Made by a program: the position numbers and the translations under genes | Notes under the pieces: model-generated | What the model saw: only the letters and a program-made list of their open reading frames with translations | Database searches by the model: none | Told to the model about the DNA's origin: nothing | Source: Solirubrobacter sp963837485 | GTDB taxonomy: Bacteria > Actinomycetota > Thermoleophilia > Solirubrobacterales > Solirubrobacteraceae | Direction: 5' to 3' | Length of the DNA stretch: 64,000 bases | Assembly: GCA_963837485.1 (NCBI GenBank) | Contig: CAWINP010000002.1 | Span: 1 to 64,000, forward strand | In this document: positions 34,498-43,308 of the stretch, one piece after another | Numbering within the stretch: the first letter of the stretch is position 1 | Layout of the letters: each line of letters starts with the position of its first letter

Positions 34498-35588
34498 GTG
34501 AAGGTCGCCGGGGTCGTCGTCGCGCTGTCGTTCGCGCTCGCCGCGCCCGCGCACGCCGCGCCGGAGCTGGTCAAGCTCGGCGACTTCCCGTCGCCGACGT
34601 ACGCCACGTCCGCGCCCGACGACGGCAACCGCATCTACGTCGTCGAGAAGGCCGGCACGATCCGCGTCGCCGGCCAGGCCGCGCCGTTTCTCGACCTGAC
34701 CGCCGACACCCTGTCCAGCGACAGCGAGCGCGGGCTGCTCTCGATGGCGTTCGCGCCCGACTACGCGACCTCCGGCCGCTTGTACGTCTACCTGACCACC
34801 ACGCCGGCCGGCGAGATCCAGATCCGCGAGTACCGCCGCTCGGCCGCCGACCCGTCCGTGGCCGACCCCGCGACCGCGCGCCCGCTCGTCTCCATCCCCC
34901 ACGCCGACGCGGCCAACCACAACGGCGGCCAGCTCCAGTTCGGCCCCGACGGCAAGCTCTACGCCGGCGACGGCGACGGCGGCGGCGGCAACGACCAGTT
35001 CCACCACAGCCAGGACGCGGCCTCGCTGCTCGGCAAGCTGCTGACCATCGACACCGCGGCGGGCGGCGCGACGATCGTCGCCAAGGGCCTCCGCAACCCG
35101 TGGCGGTTCAGCTTCGACCGTGCGACCGGCCAGCTCGTCATCGGCGACGTCGGGCAGGACGCGTACGAGGAGATCGACGCCGGGCTGGCCGCCAACTACG
35201 GCTGGCCGTGCAAGGAAGGGCTGCACGATCACGGCAGCGACCGGGCTGCGACGGCGTCGCGACGGCGTCGCCGGTGCTCGAGCAGCCACACTCGGCCGGC
35301 TTCTGGTCGATCACCGGCGGGTACGTGGTGCGCGATCCGGGCCTCCCCACGCTTCAGGGCCGCTACCTGTACGGCGACTACTGTGCGCCCGCGCTTCGGT
35401 CCGTGGACCTGGCGGCGCCCGCATCGGACGCTCCGGTCGGCGTGAGCGTGTCCGGCCTGAGCTCGTTCGGCCAGGACGCCCGCGGGGCGCTGCGCCACCG
35501 CACGCTGCGCCTCGCACTCCGGCTCGGCACCCGCGACGCCTCGGGCAACCGCGCGACGCTCACGCGCGTGGCCAGAGTCCGCGGTTAA
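34498..35588 (+). pseudogene. PQQ-type sugar dehydrogenase (GSDH), frameshifted copy 2
   Basis: Starts at GTG 34498 with signal peptide VKVAGVVVALSFALAAPAHA. The propeller runs in frame to YGWPCKEGLHDHGSD (about 35240), where CGACCGGGC appears to lack one C; the next frame continues PGCDGVATASPVLEQPHSAG to RSVDLAAPASDAPVGVSVSG. After SSFGQDARGA the sequence jumps to a short C-terminal piece (DASGNRATLTRVARVRG), so the end is also shortened compared with copy 1. Long stretches of near identity to copy 1 show tandem duplication. A strong terminator follows. Confidence 0.8.
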
Positions 35589-35592
35589 CGGC

Positions 35593-35625
35593 AAACGGCC
35601 GCGTGGCGATGCCGCGCGGCCGTTT
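35593..35625 (+). terminator. Rho-independent terminator after the GSDH genes
   Basis: AAACGGCCGCG (35593-35603) pairs exactly with CGCGGCCGTTT (35615-35625), with an inner GGC/GCC extending the stem. The arm ends in TTT, so it can act on the plus strand, and the symmetry permits action on the convergent flavoprotein transcript. Confidence 0.8.
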
Positions 35626-35716
35626 CCTGCGAATCCTTCCGCTGCCTCCTCCGTGAGGTTCGAACGCCCTCCGAAGCGTGGGGTTCAGCCTCGCATCACA
35701 CCGGAGAAAGGCCAAT

Positions 35717-35730
35717 CGGACATATGTCCG
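35717..35730. promoter_or_regulatory. Perfect 14-base palindrome CGGACATATGTCCG
   Basis: Fully symmetric AT-cored palindrome in the gap between the GSDH terminator and the end of the flavoprotein gene. The form fits a dimeric regulator site, but no gene starts beside it, so it may be chance or part of a lost promoter. Confidence 0.3.
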
Positions 35731-35756
35731 CTACGACCTCGGCCGAGCCGCGGTCG

Positions 35757-37280
35757 TTACGCGGCGGCCTCCTCGGCAGCGTGCAGCGGCTCGCGCTCGT
35801 AGACCGTGCTCGGCACGCGCTTATAGGGCTGCTCGGGCTCCTGGTGCTCCTCGTGGTACGCGGAGTCGGCGTTGACCGCCCACAGGTCGTGGTCGGTGCC
35901 CTGGGTGATGTTCTCGACCGCGCGCATCGCGGTCAGCATCGAGTGATCGGAGTTGTTGTACCGGTGCAGCCCGTTGCGGCCGACCTGCTGGAGGTTCGAG
36001 AGGCCGGAGAGCCACCCCTTGATGACCTCCACGCGCTCGCCGTAGTCGGCGTCGTACATCGGGTAGGCCTTCGGGACGCGCGTGACGTAGCCCTTCTCGA
36101 CCTTGTCGGCCTCGGCCAGGCCGAGCAGCTCGATCTCACGCTTGGCGAGCTCGACGAGCGCGTCGTCGTCGGAGACCCACAGGTCGTCGCCCTTGAAGCA
36201 GAAGTACTCCATGCCGATCGACGCCTTCGACTGGTCCGGGACCATCCACGGGCTCCAGGAGCGGAAGTTCTGGATCCGGCCGACGCTCACGCCGGGCTCG
36301 TGGATGTAGATCCAGTTGTCCGGGAACAGGTCCTCGCCGTCGATCACCAGCGAGACCGTTAGGAAGTCGCGGTAGCGCAGGCCCTGGGCAGCGGCCTGGA
36401 CGGCGCCGGTGGCCGCCGCGCCGGACATGCCGACGGTCGCCCGCAGCGGCAGCGAGGAGATGATCTGCGAGGGCTCGATGCGCTCGCCGCCGGCCTCGAT
36501 CGCGATCACGCGGCCGTCACGCACCTCGAGCTTCGTGACCGGGGTGTTGAGCCGCACCTCGCCGCCGTTGGCGATGATCTCGTCGGCCATCGTCTCCCAC
36601 ATCTGGCCCGGGCCGAAGCGCGGGTAGTGGAACTCGTTGATCAGCGACTTGATCTTGTTGCCCTTGTTGCCCATGAACGCGGCCTTGGCGGCGCTGAAGA
36701 ACGAGAGGCCCTTGATGCGCTGGGCGGCCCACTCGGCGCGGATCTCGGTGCAGGGCGCGCCCCACACCTTCTCGCTGTAGGTCTTGAAGAAGTGCTGGTA
36801 GAGCCGCTTGCCGAAGCGGTTGGAGACCCACTGCTCGAGGTTGTCCTCGCGGCCCTTGGGCTTGACGGTCGCCCACAGATACGAGGCCATGCAGCGCATG
36901 AGCTCGACGGGGCCGAGCTTCTTGATCACGTCGGTGCCGTTGAGCGGGTAGTCGAGGAACTTGCCGTTCCAGTAGATGCGCGACATCCGCGGCCTGCGCA
37001 GGAACTCTTCCTTCATCACCTCGTGCCAGAGGTCGTCGACCTCCTTGGACTTGGTGAAGAAGCGATGGCCGCCCAGGTCGAAGCGGAAGCCGTCGCGAAC
37101 CTCGGTCTTCGCGATGCCTCCGACCTGGTCCTCCGCCTCGAACACGATGACGGGACGCCCCTCCTTCGCGAGGAGGTATCCGGCCGTGAGACCGGCGGGG
37201 CCGCCGCCGAGGACAGCGACCGGCTTCTCGGACCGGAACCGACGCGGGGCGTCGGCCGGCGTGTAGTCAACGGTGGACAT
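35757..37280 (-). CDS. UDP-galactopyranose-mutase-like FAD protein
   Basis: 507 residues from ATG 37280 (AAGG eight bases upstream; two earlier starts are possible). N-terminal dinucleotide motif VAVLGGGPAGLTAGYLLAKE, then DLGGHRFFTKSKEVDDLWHE, and the C-terminal GRNGLHRYNNSDHSMLTAMR flavin contact. Belongs to the NAD(P)-binding_8/amine-oxidase group that includes Glf; probably an envelope-polysaccharide or sugar-nucleotide enzyme. Convergent with the sugar-dehydrogenase genes; divergent from the OmpR-type regulator. Confidence 0.85.
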   Translation of the reverse strand: MSTVDYTPADAPRRFRSEKPVAVLGGGPAGLTAGYLLAKEGRPVIVFEAEDQVGGIAKTEVRDGFRFDLGGHRFFTKSKEVDDLWHEVMKEEFLRRPRMSRIYWNGKFLDYPLNGTDVIKKLGPVELMRCMASYLWATVKPKGREDNLEQWVSNRFGKRLYQHFFKTYSEKVWGAPCTEIRAEWAAQRIKGLSFFSAAKAAFMGNKGNKIKSLINEFHYPRFGPGQMWETMADEIIANGGEVRLNTPVTKLEVRDGRVIAIEAGGERIEPSQIISSLPLRATVGMSGAAATGAVQAAAQGLRYRDFLTVSLVIDGEDLFPDNWIYIHEPGVSVGRIQNFRSWSPWMVPDQSKASIGMEYFCFKGDDLWVSDDDALVELAKREIELLGLAEADKVEKGYVTRVPKAYPMYDADYGERVEVIKGWLSGLSNLQQVGRNGLHRYNNSDHSMLTAMRAVENITQGTDHDLWAVNADSAYHEEHQEPEQPYKRVPSTVYEREPLHAAEEAAA

Positions 37281-37322
37281 GGTCATCACCTTGCCCGCTG
37301 CAAAGGAAAATCCCGCGGCTTG

Positions 37323-37366
37323 CTAAACCCCGCTAACAGCCCCTAACTGATGTCCGCCGACTAACC
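37323..37366 (+). promoter_or_regulatory. CTAA direct repeats upstream of the response regulator
   Basis: CTAA begins at 37323, 37333, 37343 and 37361 (intervals 10, 10, 18), within the 94-base gap between the flavoprotein and the regulator. OmpR/PhoB regulators bind direct repeats about 10-11 bases apart, so this is a good candidate autoregulatory site, perhaps controlling both divergent genes. Confidence 0.5.
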
Positions 37367-37374
37367 TCATCCCC

Positions 37375-38073
37375 GTGCAGGCGGCCACGGCGCTGGACAT
37401 TCTTCTGGTCGATGACGATCGCCCGCTGCGCGAGATGCTGACCCGCTCCTTCGAGCGCGAGGGCCACCGCGTGACGGCGGTGGCGGACGGCGACACGGCG
37501 CTGCACGCCGCGTCCGAGCGCGCGTTCGACGTCGTGCTGCTCGACGTCGCCCTCGGCGCCGGCCCCACGGGCTACGACGTCGCCCGCATGCTGCGCTCGC
37601 GCCGCGACGTGGTGCCGATCATCATGCTCACCGCGCTGGACTCCGAAGCCGACGCCGTCCAGGGCCTGGAGGCGGGCGCCGACGACTACGTGACCAAGCC
37701 GTTCGGCCTCGCCGAGTTGCGCTCCCGCATCCGCGCCGTCCTGCGCCGCGCGCAGGGCCGCGTCGTCGAGGGCAGCCTGCGCGTCGGCCCGGTGGTGCTC
37801 GATCGCGACCTGCGCCGCGTCACCGTCGAGGGCGACGCGGTCAAGCTCACGTTCAGCGAGTTCGAGCTGCTGGCCTGCCTGATGTCGCGCCCCGGCTACG
37901 CCTTCAACCGCCAGGAGCTCCTGCGCGCGATCTGGGGCGACTCCGCGTACCGCGACCCGCGCGCGATCGACGTCCACATCCGGCACCTGCGCGAGAAGCT
38001 CGAGGCCCGCCCGGAAGAGCCGAGCCTCATCCTGACCGTCCCCGGTCAGGGCTATCGCTTCCGAGAAGCATGA
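37375..38073 (+). CDS. OmpR/PhoB-type response regulator 1
   Basis: 232 residues. Receiver domain with acidic pair LLVDDD, phospho-acceptor Asp57 (VVLLDVAL), Thr in MLTALDSEAD and Lys in YVTKPFGLAEL. Winged-helix effector domain with VKLTFSEFELLACLMSRPGY and DVHIRHLREKLEARP. Start GTG 37375. Stop overlaps its kinase gene (ATGA). Paralogous to the regulator at 45980. Confidence 0.93.
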   Translation: MQAATALDILLVDDDRPLREMLTRSFEREGHRVTAVADGDTALHAASERAFDVVLLDVALGAGPTGYDVARMLRSRRDVVPIIMLTALDSEADAVQGLEAGADDYVTKPFGLAELRSRIRAVLRRAQGRVVEGSLRVGPVVLDRDLRRVTVEGDAVKLTFSEFELLACLMSRPGYAFNRQELLRAIWGDSAYRDPRAIDVHIRHLREKLEARPEEPSLILTVPGQGYRFREA

Positions 38074-39542
38074 TCCCGCGCGCGCTCCGGGGTCTTCGGG
38101 GGCGCCTCCTGCTCGCCCTCGTGGCCACGAGCGCCGTCACGCTCTCGGTCGCCGCCGCCGTCACGCTCAGCCCGCTGCAGCAGCGGTTGCGCGAGCAGAG
38201 CGAAAAGAACCTGCAGACCGCGGTGGTCGACAGCCAGACGGAATTCGACAAGGCGATCGCGCAGAAGAAGGCGGACCGCCGGCAGTCCGCGCTCTACCAG
38301 GCCGGCTGGGGCCTCAGCGGGCGCGCCGGCGACGCGCGCGTGATCGTGACCGGCAACGACCCCTTCCCGACGCCGCCGGACGCCCTGCCCTTCGACACGC
38401 GCTCGACGCCGCCGGACCGCCAGGCGCTGCTGACCGGCCTGAAAGCCTGGCGGACGGGGACGACGGCGGTCGACGTCCAAGGCGACAACCTCGCGGTCGG
38501 CATGCCGCTTCTCCAGGACGGCGAGGTGAGGGCCACGGTCGTCGCCCAGCGCCAGCTGACCGAGGTCGCCACCGCCGTCCATCTCGTCCGCAACGCGCTA
38601 CTCGCCGCGGCCGCCATCGGGCTCGCTGTCGCCGTCGGCCTCGGGCTGGCGCTCTCGGGCACGCTCACACGGCGGCTCGCGCGCCTGCGCCGCGCGGCGC
38701 TGCGGATCACCCGCGAGGGGCCGGAGGCGCCGTCGCTGCGCGACATGGGCCGCGACGAGGTCGGCGACCTGGCGCGGGCCCTGGCGCGCATGCAGGAGGA
38801 GCTCAGACGCCAGGAGGCGGCGCGGCGCAGCTTCGTCTCCACCGCGTCGCACGAGCTGCGCACGCCGCTGACGATGCTCCAGGGCACGATGGAGCTGCTC
38901 GACGAGGACCTGCGCGACGGCCTGGACATCGAGGACGCGCAGGAGCAGGTGACCAACGCGCGGCGCGAGCTGCGGCGCCTATCGGCGCTGGCCAGCGAGC
39001 TGCTCGACCTGTCGCGGCTGGACGCCGCCGTGCTGCTGCGCTCCGAGCCCGTCGAGCTGGGCGAGCTGGCGCGTGCCGTCGCGGCCGAGTTCGGCCTGCG
39101 CGCCGCCGAGCGCGAGGTGCCGATCGAGGTCGTCCCGCCGCCCGATCCGTGCTGGGCGAAGGCCGACCCGGCGGCGTGCGCGCGCGTGGTGCGGATCCTG
39201 ATCGACAACGCGCTGCGCTACGCGCCTAAGGGCGAGCCGATCGTCGTCATCACCGAGCGGCTCGGCAACCGCATCGTGCTCGAGGTCGCCGACCGCGGCC
39301 CGGGCGTCCCCGAGGACGAGCGCGAGCGCATCTTCGAGCGCTTCCACCGCGGCCGCGCGGCCGGCGCGGAGAGCGGGTTCGGGCTCGGACTGGCGATCGG
39401 CCGCGAGCTGGCCGAGCGGATGGGCGGCACGCTGCTGCTGGAGGACTCCGACGTGGGCGCGTGCTTCCAGCTCGCGCTGCCGGCGACTACCGGGTCTTCA
39501 CCATCACCGTCGCCTGCACCGGATTCGGCCGCGGCGGCGTGA
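38070..39542 (+). CDS. Sensor histidine kinase 1
   Basis: 490 residues. Membrane helices about 12-30 and 172-192 enclose a sensor region; HAMP follows (LARLRRAALRI), HisKA with His261 (STASHELRTPLTMLQ), then HATPase_c with LIDNALRYAPKGE, DRGPGVPEDERERIFERF and FGLGLAIGRELAE. Cognate to the upstream regulator. The last 56 bases overlap the convergent glycosyltransferase gene. Confidence 0.92.
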   Translation: MIPRALRGLRGRLLLALVATSAVTLSVAAAVTLSPLQQRLREQSEKNLQTAVVDSQTEFDKAIAQKKADRRQSALYQAGWGLSGRAGDARVIVTGNDPFPTPPDALPFDTRSTPPDRQALLTGLKAWRTGTTAVDVQGDNLAVGMPLLQDGEVRATVVAQRQLTEVATAVHLVRNALLAAAAIGLAVAVGLGLALSGTLTRRLARLRRAALRITREGPEAPSLRDMGRDEVGDLARALARMQEELRRQEAARRSFVSTASHELRTPLTMLQGTMELLDEDLRDGLDIEDAQEQVTNARRELRRLSALASELLDLSRLDAAVLLRSEPVELGELARAVAAEFGLRAAEREVPIEVVPPPDPCWAKADPAACARVVRILIDNALRYAPKGEPIVVITERLGNRIVLEVADRGPGVPEDERERIFERFHRGRAAGAESGFGLGLAIGRELAERMGGTLLLEDSDVGACFQLALPATTGSSPSPSPAPDSAAAA

Positions 39543-41058
39543 ACTCGGGCGGCTGGATGGCCGTCACCTTGAGGTTCGGGAAGTCGCTCAGGTACTGCGA
39601 CCACTCCTTCGAGCGGATCCGGACCAGCTTCGTCCACGGCGCGCGCCAGCGGTTCAACGTCCAGGTGATCGGCTCCACCAGCACGACGCGGCGGCCGGCC
39701 GGCAGCGCGTCGATCAGCGGCTTGAGGTCCTGCTCCGGATTGGTCGCGTTCAGCCGCGTGACGCCGTCGCGCCAGTCCCACACGCCGACGTCGGTCAGCG
39801 GGCCGGTCAGCGTCGCGTACTTGAGCCCTTCCGGCAGGTAGTAGTGCAACACCGGCACCGTCTCGGGCTGGGTGGAGATCACCAGGTCGCCCGGCGCGAG
39901 GCTCGGGCCGATGTCGTTCGCGACCGCGCGCACGTTGCTCTTCTCCACCGGCGCCGCGTCCTGGGCCCACATCACGACCACCAGCAGCAGGCCGACCAGC
40001 CCGAGCCGGCCGGCATGCGCGAGCCCGCCCGCGGCGAGCAGGATGAACGGCGGCAGCGCGATCGCGAAGTAGCGGTTCGCCCACGCCGGCGAGAGCTGCG
40101 ACATCGTCCACGCGAGCACGATCGTGAGCACCCCGAGGATCGCCAGCACGGCGGCCGCGCGCGCCTTGGGGCCGAGCTCGTCGCGCTTCTGCCAGAGCAC
40201 GAGCAGGCCGGTGCCGGCGCAGATCAGCAGCACGATCTGGGGGATCCGCCCGAGCAGCGTGCCGGGGACGCCGAGCAGCGAGTCCAGCGCCGGTGCGTCC
40301 GACCACGGGGCGCCGGTGTGGGCGGCCTGGTAGAGCGTCGTCGGGATCCACGGCAGGTAGAGCACGAACGCGCCGCCGAAGCCGAGCAGGCCGTCGCGCA
40401 GCAGCTCGCGCCGGCGGTCGGAGATCACATACAGCCACGCGAACGAGACCAGGCAGGAGAGCGTGAGGAAGATCGCCCAGTTGTGGGTGTACAGCGATGC
40501 CGCCAGCGAGAGCGCGAACCCGGCGATCCAGGGCCGGCGATCCTCGTCGGGGCTCATCGCGTACGCGCGCAGGAAGCACGTCACCACCGGGATCGCCAGC
40601 AGGGCGATCAGCGAGTACATCCGCGCCTCCTGCGCGTACTGGCTCAGGAACGGGTTGAAGGCCATCAGCACAGCGGAGATCCAGGCTGCGCGCGAGCTTC
40701 CCCAGATCGCCCTTCCCGCCCACCACGCGGCGGGGATGGCGACCAGCGAGAAGAACAGCGACAGCGAGCGCACGCCGGCCTCCGAGTCGCCGGCGAGCTT
40801 GAGCCAGTAGTGCAGCGCCATGTAGTACAGCGGCGGCGCGCCATCCTCGCGCAGGGCGTGCGGGATCGCGCCGACCGCGCGATCGGCGATGCCGGCCGAG
40901 ATGCCCTCGTCGATCCAGAAGCCGATCGAGATCTCGCGCGTGCGGATCAGCAGCGAGACGGCGATCAGTGCCCCGAGGCCCAGCGGGATCGCGACTCGCG
41001 GGCCTGCCAGCGTCCGCGTGCGCAGCCTCCAGGCCGGCCGCGAGGCGTAGGTGGCCAT
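39487..41058 (-). CDS. GT39/ArnT-like membrane glycosyltransferase 1
   Basis: 523 residues with about ten membrane helices. The acidic pair after the first helix (GFWIDEGISAGIAD) is the DE motif typical of GT-C enzymes, which use lipid-linked sugars; then REDGAPPLYYMALHYWLKLA and RMYSLIALL. The C-terminal part is extracytoplasmic (VLVEPITWTLNRWRAPWTKL). Presumably decorates wall polymers or proteins. Ten bases downstream of the next membrane glycosyltransferase on the same strand. Confidence 0.85.
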   Translation of the reverse strand: MATYASRPAWRLRTRTLAGPRVAIPLGLGALIAVSLLIRTREISIGFWIDEGISAGIADRAVGAIPHALREDGAPPLYYMALHYWLKLAGDSEAGVRSLSLFFSLVAIPAAWWAGRAIWGSSRAAWISAVLMAFNPFLSQYAQEARMYSLIALLAIPVVTCFLRAYAMSPDEDRRPWIAGFALSLAASLYTHNWAIFLTLSCLVSFAWLYVISDRRRELLRDGLLGFGGAFVLYLPWIPTTLYQAAHTGAPWSDAPALDSLLGVPGTLLGRIPQIVLLICAGTGLLVLWQKRDELGPKARAAAVLAILGVLTIVLAWTMSQLSPAWANRYFAIALPPFILLAAGGLAHAGRLGLVGLLLVVVMWAQDAAPVEKSNVRAVANDIGPSLAPGDLVISTQPETVPVLHYYLPEGLKYATLTGPLTDVGVWDWRDGVTRLNATNPEQDLKPLIDALPAGRRVVLVEPITWTLNRWRAPWTKLVRIRSKEWSQYLSDFPNLKVTAIQPPEFTPPRPNPVQATVMVKTR

Positions 41059-41068
41059 GGAACTCAGC

Positions 41069-42478
41069 TTACCCCCGGCACGACGACCCGATGACCCATA
41101 GTCTGGTACGCGCGGTCTCCGGGAAGCGCGGGTCGTGGGACAGGGCGGTGAACCACGGCGTGATCGTGGTTCCGGGCGGGTACGCGAAGATCTCCACCTG
41201 CATCTCGTGCAGGTGCATGTACCAGGCGACCGTCTGCGTCTGGAAGGCCCCCGTGTACAGGGTCCCGCAGGACTTCAGCTTCGCCCTGCCGCCACCGGCC
41301 GCGATCGCGTCGGGAACCGAGCCGTAGAGGTCGGCCTCGGCCTTGACCGTGTGCGCGCGCTCGTCGAGCTCGGAGATGTCCTCGCGCACGAACGGATAGG
41401 CGAACGCGGCGAGCGCGAGCACGAGCGCGCCGGCCGCGAGCACGCCGAGCCGGGCGTGCGCGGCCTTGACCACGATCACCCAGCCGGCGCCGGCCAGCAC
41501 GCACACCAGCGCCGCGGGCAGCGCCACGTAGCGCAGGTTGCCGGCGAAGCCGAACTGCGTCATCGCCGCGACCGCGACCATCAGCACGGTCCCGATCGCC
41601 GCCATCGTGAGGAAGAGGCGGTTGCGCGTCCGGAGCGCGATCAGCACTGCGATCACGCCGCCGAGGTAGACGGGTGGGGTGAGCACGGACGCGCTGCGGC
41701 CGAACACCTCCAGGAACGGGTGGGCGGCGAACGCCGCGCTGTCGGGGTTCGGCTGTCTTGCGCGGGCCGCGGCTCTGAGGAAGTCGCCCGAGCCGAGGTA
41801 CTCGGGTACGAACCACAGAAGCGCGAGCGCGAGCCCGCTGCCCAGGACGAGGACGACGCTCGCGCGGGTGCGCTCGCGCCAGATCAGGTACAGGCCGTAG
41901 AGCGCGATGAACGGCCACACCTCCGGACGCAGCAGCGCGGCGCCGAGACCGAGCCCGAACGCGTCGCGCGGGCGGCCGTCGAGGTGGCGCTCCAGCGCCC
42001 ACAGGCAGAGCGCGACGAGAATGCCCTCCGAGTTGCCGCGCGCGAAGTTGAAGATGAAGTCGTCGGCGAGGAACAGCGACGCCGCCGCGATCACGCCGGC
42101 GATCGGTCCGGCGAGGCGCGCGCCGAGCCGGTAGGCCATCGCGAACGCGAGGATGCCGCCGGCGCGGGCGATCACCAGCCAGGCGAGCGGCGCGCCGTCG
42201 TCGCCGAGCAGGCTGAACGGCGTCGTGAAGATCACCGGCAGCGGCTTCCACGAGGGACCGGTGGTGGTCACGAGCTCGCCGTGCAGGATCTCGCGGCCCC
42301 AGATGATCCACGCCCACGGGTCGTACGTGGGGACGCTGGGCAGGACAAGGCTCAGCGTCGCCAGCGCGAGGCAGCCGAGCAGCAGCAGCCGCCACGGGCG
42401 GGCGCGGGTCCGGGTGTCGGGCTGCGCGACGGCCGAGGTGGCGGGACGCCGCTGAAGCAGCGCCCCCGCCGCGCTCAT
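41069..42478 (-). CDS. Polytopic GT-C-like membrane glycosyltransferase
   Basis: 469 residues, some ten membrane helices. TYDPWAWIIWGREILHGELV near the first loop carries the acidic motif position, then FNFARGNSEGILVALCLWAL and LLRPEVWPFIALYGLYLIW. Large C-terminal extracytoplasmic tail (KLKSCGTLYTGAFQTQTVAW). Start ATG 42478 overlaps the upstream gene's stop by four bases. Donor and acceptor unknown. Confidence 0.8.
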   Translation of the reverse strand: MSAAGALLQRRPATSAVAQPDTRTRARPWRLLLLGCLALATLSLVLPSVPTYDPWAWIIWGREILHGELVTTTGPSWKPLPVIFTTPFSLLGDDGAPLAWLVIARAGGILAFAMAYRLGARLAGPIAGVIAAASLFLADDFIFNFARGNSEGILVALCLWALERHLDGRPRDAFGLGLGAALLRPEVWPFIALYGLYLIWRERTRASVVLVLGSGLALALLWFVPEYLGSGDFLRAAARARQPNPDSAAFAAHPFLEVFGRSASVLTPPVYLGGVIAVLIALRTRNRLFLTMAAIGTVLMVAVAAMTQFGFAGNLRYVALPAALVCVLAGAGWVIVVKAAHARLGVLAAGALVLALAAFAYPFVREDISELDERAHTVKAEADLYGSVPDAIAAGGGRAKLKSCGTLYTGAFQTQTVAWYMHLHEMQVEIFAYPPGTTITPWFTALSHDPRFPETARTRLWVIGSSCRG

Positions 42479-43308
42479 TGCAGGCCGAGGGCGGCCGCGA
42501 CGCCCTCGTCCGGCTCCCCCTGCAAGGGGTCGCCAGGCGTGCCCCAGACGGCGAGCCCGCGGTCCAGCGCGGCGAGCGGCAGGCCCGCAGCGTCAGCGAG
42601 GTCGCGCGCGCGACGCTCGAGCAGCAGACGGTCTCCCGACACGAGCGCGCGCTTGGCGGCGAGCGTGGTCGCGTCGTCCTCCACGAAGTGCACCGCGTCG
42701 GCGGCGAGCGGGTAGCGGCCCGCCGCGCCGAGCACGGCGAGCAGGTCGAAGCGCGCGGCGCGGTTGAAGCCGGGCAGCGCGAGCCGCTCGAACACGCGGC
42801 CGAAGCGGCGCTCGGGCGTCCAGTTCGGCTCGCCCGTGAACGCGGCCTCCTGCGAGCCGGCGCGCTGCGCCCACGCCTCGTAGGCCTCGATCGCGCGCTG
42901 GTGGTCTCCATCGCCGAGCGCGTGCAGGAACGCGTTGAACGTGGCGGCCTCCAGGTCGGGCTCGGTCGCGACGTCCTCCCACGGGCCGGGCGGCTCCAGG
43001 CGCGCGGCGGCGCCGGTCAGCGCGATCGCCAACCGGCGCGCGTCGGCGGTGGCGCGCAGGCCGGGGACGAGCGGGTTGCGGTAGCCGTCGTCGGCGGCGC
43101 GGGCGAGCTTGCGCGTGACGACGCCGCCGGGGCGCGGACTGCCCGTCCGGCGCGTGCTGGAGCTTCGAGCCGTCTTGGCGCGCGGGCGCGCGGGCGCCTG
43201 CGCGCGCAGGTTCTCGTCGAGCTCGCGCGAGCAGATCGGGCACTTGGTCGTGAGGCGGTTGTGGCGGCAGAACATCCCGGGCATAAGAAGGTGTTTCGTC
43301 CTACTCAA
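42475..43308 (-). CDS. Hypothetical protein with N-terminal Cys/His motif
   Basis: 277 residues. N-terminal MPGMFCRHNRLTTKCPICSR forms a CxH...CxxC zinc-binding motif, followed by a basic Ala/Pro/Arg linker (40-60). The C-terminal half is helical (RVFERLALPGFNRAARFDLL, AAKRALVSGDRLLLERRARD) and resembles a helix-hairpin-helix-like segment, but I cannot place the family firmly. The stop overlaps the glycosyltransferase start; the start overlaps the P450 stop by eight bases. Confidence 0.75.
   Translation of the reverse strand: MSRTKHLLMPGMFCRHNRLTTKCPICSRELDENLRAQAPARPRAKTARSSSTRRTGSPRPGGVVTRKLARAADDGYRNPLVPGLRATADARRLAIALTGAAARLEPPGPWEDVATEPDLEAATFNAFLHALGDGDHQRAIEAYEAWAQRAGSQEAAFTGEPNWTPERRFGRVFERLALPGFNRAARFDLLAVLGAAGRYPLAADAVHFVEDDATTLAAKRALVSGDRLLLERRARDLADAAGLPLAALDRGLAVWGTPGDPLQGEPDEGVAAALGLQ

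Noticed and set aside
35660..35690. Possible tRNA 3' end (GGTTCGAAC)
   Set aside because: No acceptor, D or anticodon arms can be formed upstream.
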